Part shown: positions 59,118 through 64,000 of the stretch, one piece after another
How positions within the stretch are numbered: position 1 is the first letter of the stretch
Layout of the letters: every line of letters starts with the position of its first letter
Source of the DNA: Heliocidaris erythrogramma
Taxonomy: Eukaryota; Echinodermata; Echinoidea; Camarodonta; Echinometridae
Reading direction: 5' to 3'
Assembly (NCBI GenBank): GCA_025617745.1
Contig: CM046858.1
Span: 51,219,925 to 51,283,924, forward strand
Length of the DNA stretch: 64,000 nt
Notes under the pieces: generated by a model
The model's database searches: none
The model's input: only the letters and a program-made list of their open reading frames with translations
Told to the model about the DNA's origin: nothing
Made by a program: the position numbers and the translations under genes

Positions 59118-59581
59118 AGTAATAATACATGTAGTCTTCATTTTATATCGCGCCTAATAATCTACAATGTTTCTTAGTGCTTTCATTACCCCGACCATCC
59201 GACTCAGGATTGCCTGCACACCACCTCCACTACGAGCATTCCAGCCAGTCGCCTTTTTACTAGCGGGCACATGCTCATCCAATAATATTGACTTCCGCAT
59301 CCTACCAGGGGAGCGTTTTGTCAGTGATTTTTACTGACAAATTTGCTCTCGGCCAATCAGATGCAAGGATTTCAGTAGCTTATAACAGTTGTCGGTAAAA
59401 CTCACTGACAAAACGCTTGATGAAACGCTCTCCCCTGGTACCCACTTAAAACACCTGGGTGAAGAGGAGCAATGTAGATAAAATGCCTAGCTCAAGGACA
59501 TAGGTGCCGTGCAGGGGTGCGAACCCACGACCTTTACATCTCCATTCAAGTGTTGAAACCACTCGACTACGACACCTATAC
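59118..59581 (-). mobile_element. tRNA-type SINE split by a MITE
   Basis: The minus-strand head is at 59500-59581 (B-box side GTGCGAACCCACGACC, A-box side ACCACTCGACTACGACACC) and the body CACCTGGGT is near 59450. The tail is at 59118-59305 (TTATATCGCGCC). It is interrupted at 59306-59438 by the palindromic MITE. Confidence 0.65.
59306..59438. mobile_element. 138-bp palindromic MITE, copy 3
   Basis: Ends caggggagcgttttgtcagtg and gatgaaacgctctcccctg around the same TTGCTCTCGGCCAATCAGAT core. Confidence 0.78.
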
Positions 59582-59703
59582 TTGCAAAATTGCGTATTAC
59601 AGATTTTGTTTAATAACTGACCAAGTACATGTACTGTATTACTAGTAAAGAAATTATTGCTACCAAGTGCTAATACTTTATGTACGACATAAAAGGCTTA
59701 CTA

Positions 59704-59853
59704 GGCCCCTGTTTCATAAAACTTGTTATCAGTATTAAGTTACATTAACAGTTACATGTATAAGCTACTGAAATACTTGCATCTGATAGGCTGAGAGCAA
59801 ATTTGTCACAGAAATGGTGCAGTTGTTATAAGTTTTATGAAAAGTGGCCCTGG
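59704..59853. mobile_element. 138-bp palindromic MITE, copy 4 (diverged)
   Basis: Ends gcccctgtttcataaaactt and agttttatgaaaagtggccc; core CTTGCATCTGATAGGCTGAG. Confidence 0.65.
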
Positions 59854-60062
59854 TACTGAAAGTTCTTTGATGTTTACTAAAAAAAATTGTTCTACCTTAA
59901 TCTGATGAGATAATATCAAGTCATAATTCATCTTCAAGCTACATTTGCCTCAGTCAAAGCTGTCCCTTCTCAAATATCTTGTAAAGGCAAGCCAACACTT
60001 TGCAATGAAATGCCACGTTTACATGAAGCAATTCATACTTTACTTTTGAAAGTACGGCAATT

Positions 60063-60637
60063 TTTGAAAGGAAAGGTTGAGATCCAGGAAAGGTGAAAAA
60101 TAAATTGAGCTTTTTCATTCTTTTAATGTCAGTTTGGTAGAACATAGTGGAAATGTCCCCTGAAAAAAAAATTGCTCTTCCAAATGCCCTCATATTCCAA
60201 ATATGACGAAAAATATCTGAAGTCTTCTGGCCGAACATTCATGCCACGTGTGTACAATCCCATATACCCCATTTCTTTGTGTGTGCTTTTCAGTGAGATC
60301 GAGTCAATTCCTAATCATTTTGATTTCAAAATGTCACAGTATACACCTACTGTAAATGTGGAATATTTCGCGGTGTGGAAATTTTCGCGCAACACGAAAT
60401 GTGCACGAAAATAAAAACATGTGAATATTTTTTTTTATGTATTCTTTTGCCCATCGAGCCTATCGCGTCGGCGAAATTAAAAACGTGAAGTTCACTTTAC
60501 TCAGCCGAGCGCGAAAAATTAATCGCGCAAAAATTTCCACTTTTACAGTATTCTTTTGTAGACATGATCGAACTTTCCCTATATTGCTTTGAGGCAGTTT
60601 TCAACTGACCAGAACCCAACTTTATCTTGAAGGATGA
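60063..60637 (-). mobile_element. MITE family A, copy 6, interrupted
   Basis: Ends aaaggaaaggttgagatccag and aacccaactttatcttgaag. Interrupted by a different MITE at 60347-60549. Confidence 0.72.
60347..60549. mobile_element. MITE with CTGTAAATGTGGAA / TTCCACTTTTACAG ends
   Basis: Inverted ends actgtaaatgtggaatattt and aaaaatttccacttttacagt; internal GCGCGAAAAATT-type CpG-rich motifs. Nested in a family A MITE. Confidence 0.72.
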
Positions 60638-60758
60638 AAAATTACTAAGCATGTAAAGGTCAAAGCTATATCATATTATATTGCATGCCAGCAGGCATTG
60701 ACTGAAACTAACTACATGTAGTTACTTTGTAAAATTCAGATCGACCCAATCATTTATC

Positions 60759-61917
60759 TTAAAGATAAAGTTCTGTTCATGCGATTATATTTTGAAAAAA
60801 TTGTCTAAAAGCAATTGGGAAAGGTTGATCATGTCTAAATAAGGAGTGGTGTATACTGTGAGGGGATTGTGCGAAAATGCACATCGGCGAAACGAGAGAA
60901 GGTGTAAACTATGTAGCCCGCAAGTCACCACTAGGTTGGGTAGTGTTTGGTAACACAAACATACATCGGCAGCTACTCAACAGAGTACTTCAAGTTCGGG
61001 TGACGGCTATCGGCGAGTTGTCGGACTTTTGGAGTACTGAAAGTATGGGCGTGGAAGCAGCTGTCTGTCAATGGTCATCCAGCAAGATGAGCAAGATAGA
61101 GAAGAGAATGACATCATTCGCAACTCATGTCAGAAGGTTGGGCACCAGTGGATGGTCTCGTATCCCTGGAAGAAGTGTCCAAAAATGTTGCCAGATACCA
61201 AGAGTCAGGCAGAGAGAATGCCGTTTGCCACAGAGAAGAGGTTGGGTAAAGATCCAGCACATGCACAGGCATACAAACAACAGAAGAAAGAGATGACAGA
61301 CATGTGCTTTGCAAAAAAGTCAACGCCAACAGAGATGAAAGAGTATATTGGTCCAGTGCATTACAATGGTCATCATGCTGTCATACGACCAGAAAAGAAG
61401 AGTATGCCAGTGATTCAACTCCTTATTCAACCTAAATGAGTATTGGCTGAAGGGTCAAGATCTGTTAAGAGACCCGTAGCAGTATGCGGGGGCATCTCAA
61501 AGATGTATCATTGTGTATTAATCCCAGAACAAGATCAGCATGTTCATAGATACCTATGGAGGGATCTACAGACCCAGAAGCAACCTGAGGTATACGTTAA
61601 GTCTGTAGTCACTTTTGGGGACAAGCCTGCCCCAGCGATGGCATTGAGACGTACAGCTGAAGAAGGGAAGTCTTCATGCACTAAAGCAGCCAAGGTAATA
61701 GAACGTGATACCTACATGGATGACATCTGTACATCCGTAAAAACAATTACATCAGTTCTTCGGAGGTCAGCTCAATCGAACGTTGTACATATAAATGCTC
61801 ACACGGATTATTCCAGCCTGGATTCCTTTTTTTCAAGGATTCAATGATGTTCTTCCAAACTGACATAAAAGGAATGAGAAAGTGCACAAAATATTTTTCA
61901 CCTTCTCTTTAATATCA
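60759..61917 (+). mobile_element. MITE family A, copy 7, middle replaced by retroelement DNA
   Basis: Left part 60759-60864 (to GTATACTGTGAGG) and right part from about 61846 (GATGTTCTTCCAAACTGACAT) to 61917. The interior of the MITE between them is missing and retrotransposon sequence stands there instead. Confidence 0.72.
60865..61845 (+). pseudogene. BEL/Pao-type LTR retrotransposon, broken reverse-transcriptase region fragment
   Basis: A stretch of about 980 bp whose translation resembles the BEL/Pao protease-to-reverse-transcriptase junction and part of the RT. Landmarks are LGWVVFGN and FWSTESMG upstream (60877 to about 61090). After a frame change come a linker rich in charged residues and PTEMKEYIGPVHYNGHHAV (61071-61436), then a stop at 61437. 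After a deletion comes VAVCGGISKMYHCVLIPEQD, and finally the YMDD catalytic motif near 61716. Frame change, stop codon and missing RT parts show it is dead; no LTRs, gag, RNase H or integrase are present. Family assignment is by recalled motifs. Confidence 0.75.
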
Positions 61918-62280
61918 AGTCCGTTCTGTATTGACACATCTTCACTGGAATGTGAAATGAGATGTAGCTTCAATCTTTTCAACTCCACAAGAAAGTTCTT
62001 CACACAGCACTTCTCAATTCCACATGCAAATACACAATCTAACAGTACACTGGAAACGCACTACAACAAGGACCTTGGGACCATGAAAATTACCATGTTA
62101 TAAGTGTATCAGGAATCACCTTATACAGTGGAACCTTGTTTTAAAAAAAAAAAAAACTCTCATTTTGCTGGTCCTACTTCTTTGTATTCTATTGTTTTGT
62201 AACAAGATTTCAATAAAAACAGGTAATGTCCTTGGTCCCAAGGAGTTTGTTAAAATGACTATCCACCTTTACGATCATAG
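61918..62280. other. Repeat remnants, no gene seen
   Basis: Contains a partial copy (62045-62133) of the ACAGTGGAACCTTG element seen at 31538, and an A run near 62145. Confidence 0.55.
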
Positions 62281-62680
62281 AGTAAAGTGGAAACTCGCTA
62301 TAATGAAGACCTTGGGACCATGAAAAAATGACCTTGTTATACATGTATCAGGAATCTCTTTATCAGGATGAAAAAATAAAAGAACATAAAGACCTGGGGT
62401 GGTATTCTGAGATTTATTTTATCTTGATTTTAGTGAAATAATTTTAATTGTCATAACATGTACGCTTATGGCGCATCATTGGTTAATGACTGCGCAAAAG
62501 TGGCTGTTTACACGGAGTTCATCTGCGCAAACACCAATGAAATGTTGCAATTTAAAAGTTATGACAATTAAAATCTTTTCACAATAAATCTCAGAATACC
62601 ACCCCTGGGACCAGGTAAATCGGCTTGTTATATTAGGAATCTCGTAATATCAGAGCTCTTTATAACGAGTTTCTACTGTA
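62281..62680. mobile_element. GTGGAAACTCGCTATAATG / TATAACGAGTTTCTAC element, interrupted
   Basis: Inverted ends, with GACCTTGGGACCATG on the left and GGGACCAGGTAAATCGGCTT on the right. Split by another palindromic MITE at 62393-62609. Confidence 0.7.
62393..62609. mobile_element. 217-bp palindromic MITE, nested
   Basis: Ends ggggtggtattctgagattt and aaatctcagaataccacccc, with mirrored TTTTAATTGTCATAAC/GTTATGACAATTAAAA inside. Confidence 0.82.
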
Positions 62681-62984
62681 GTACAAGTAATCCAAGCTAA
62701 AAATTGGCAAAAATTATCATTTACTGATTTTATTTTTAAAGCACAAGTCAGATGAATGCTACAAACAAAACTACATGCATGTGCATGCAGCAGGCCATAT
62801 ACACTGTATTTCAATCTAAATTTAATTCTCTCACCAGTCACAAATTCAGAACTATTTTCTAGAACATACAAATACTCCCCAAAATATTCATGCATGTTTA
62901 TGCTGTAGTTGTAATTTCATGTAAAGCCTAAATGTTAGTGCCACGTAGGGCCAATTTCGTATTTTAAATTTTCGATATGCCGCT

Positions 62985-63200
62985 GCAAATAATAATAATA
63001 TTGGATATTTATATAGCGCTCATATCCACCAATGGTGCTCAAAGCGCTCCAATATTACCCTGTACGAGATATGTACCTGCCATTGAGCCACAGAATACAG
63101 GTAGTCACGCATTCGCCAATTCGGACCTTTGTAAAAAATTGGCTGTATTCGACATAGGCCATGTACATGTAATATCCAGGAAACGGCCACAAAGCACCAG
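62985..63200. repeat. Dispersed-repeat tail (TTTATATAGCGCTC type)
   Basis: AATAAT repeat followed by ATTTATATAGCGCTCATATC and CTCAAAGCGCTCCAATATTA, similar in character to the SINE tail at 59130. Probably a SINE 3' region on the minus strand. Confidence 0.45.
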
Positions 63201-63232
63201 GTAAAGCCAAGTAAAAATCATGCAATGCCATG

Positions 63233-63816
63233 TTAAAGGGAAGCCAACCTTGATAGCATGTTGCTTTGAAAGAAAGGGGAAAAATCAGAGAAGCAGATTG
63301 GTGAAAGTTTGAACGAAAAAGGACAAGCAATAAGAAAGTTATGAATTTTTGAAAGTTGTAATCACTATACATATGGGAATTTCAAATTGGCCGAATAGGT
63401 AATGTCACTGTGATGTAGCTGTGGACAACTCCCCCATTCGCTCCAACACACAAAATGACTAAAATTTCACTTTTTTCAAATGTATTACTCAGTAGGATCT
63501 TATTCTTTCATGAGGACAATGTGCTATTCTCTAATATATTTTGAGTACTGCCCCCGAGGGTAAAAGCGCCTCTAAGAAAAACGCAAATTACTGATATTTT
63601 TGTGTACAACAAACGGGAGAGTTGTCCACAAAAATGTCACAATCGACTCCCCAAATTGCCAATTTGAGATTCGCATAGATGTAGTGATCTCAGTTTTCAA
63701 ACATCCATAACTTTCTTAGTCCTTGTCCGATTTCTTTCAAACTTTCACCGTTCTGTGTTTCTTATTTTTCTGCTTTCACAAAAATCATCTTTTTACCAAG
63801 GTTGGATTGCCCTTTA
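63233..63816. mobile_element. 584-bp TTAA-flanked foldback MITE
   Basis: Ends ttaaagggaagccaaccttg and aaggttggattgccctttaa. Mirrored GAAAGTTTGAACGAAAAAGG / CTTTCAAACTTTCACC blocks. Confidence 0.82.
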
Positions 63817-64000
63817 ACGTCAGTGAACAATGCAGATTTTATGTAGTAAAATTTTGAACATTTTGAATTTCTGCTGGCCTTGCAGTAAGAGCCATGTAGA
63901 CCCAGTGAGAGCCACATAGATGCCCTGACTGCCAAGGGACAGACATGTCCCATACTTTATCACAGACAAAAAGGCCCTACGTGACACTTAACCCTTTCGA

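Noticed and set aside
60865..61845. Integrated virus or active retroelement
   Set aside because: Only a frame-broken RT-region fragment with BEL/Pao features; no LTR, envelope, gag or integrase.

Overview
This is eukaryotic, intron-rich, AT-rich DNA, most likely from a sea urchin. Three things point there: an echinoid-type secreted C-type lectin, very frequent TACATGTA motifs, and a dense load of short inverted-repeat transposons. There is no bacterial, organellar or viral gene organisation. Nearly all long open frames here are microsatellite or repeat artefacts. I accept two spliced genes, one possible stray exon, one broken retrotransposon fragment and many mobile elements.

Layout. 1-10062: upstream intergenic DNA with small palindromic elements, CT/GA/CA microsatellites and a truncated tRNA-type SINE at the left edge; no gene seen. 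10063-56175 (+): a TMEM135 orthologue (peroxisomal/mitochondrial multispanning membrane protein). I could place every coding exon with matching splice phases, giving 450-460 residues depending on exon choice (I recall 458 for human). The first two coding exons each exist in two intact versions (1a, 1b, 2a, 2b), and exon 8 has a decayed tandem copy just upstream. Intron 6 is 28.3 kb and holds a two-exon C-type lectin gene on the opposite strand (30647-32297). The same intron holds a 7.4 kb pile-up (35835-43231) of four copies of a Helitron2/Helentron-like non-autonomous element, each inserted inside another copy. 56176 to about 59075: probable 3' UTR with two AATAAA signals. 59100-64000: repeats again, including a frame-broken BEL/Pao reverse-transcriptase fragment (60865-61845) lodged inside a MITE.

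The genes do not form a pathway. The lectin is a nested antisense gene that must be transcribed against TMEM135. The two most interesting signals are the doubled 5' exon set of TMEM135, whose phases force one-of-two usage of exon 2, and the self-nested Helitron-like copies, which show exact element ends, an A^T target and no clear target duplication.

Family assignments rest on recalled family features; no database search was run.
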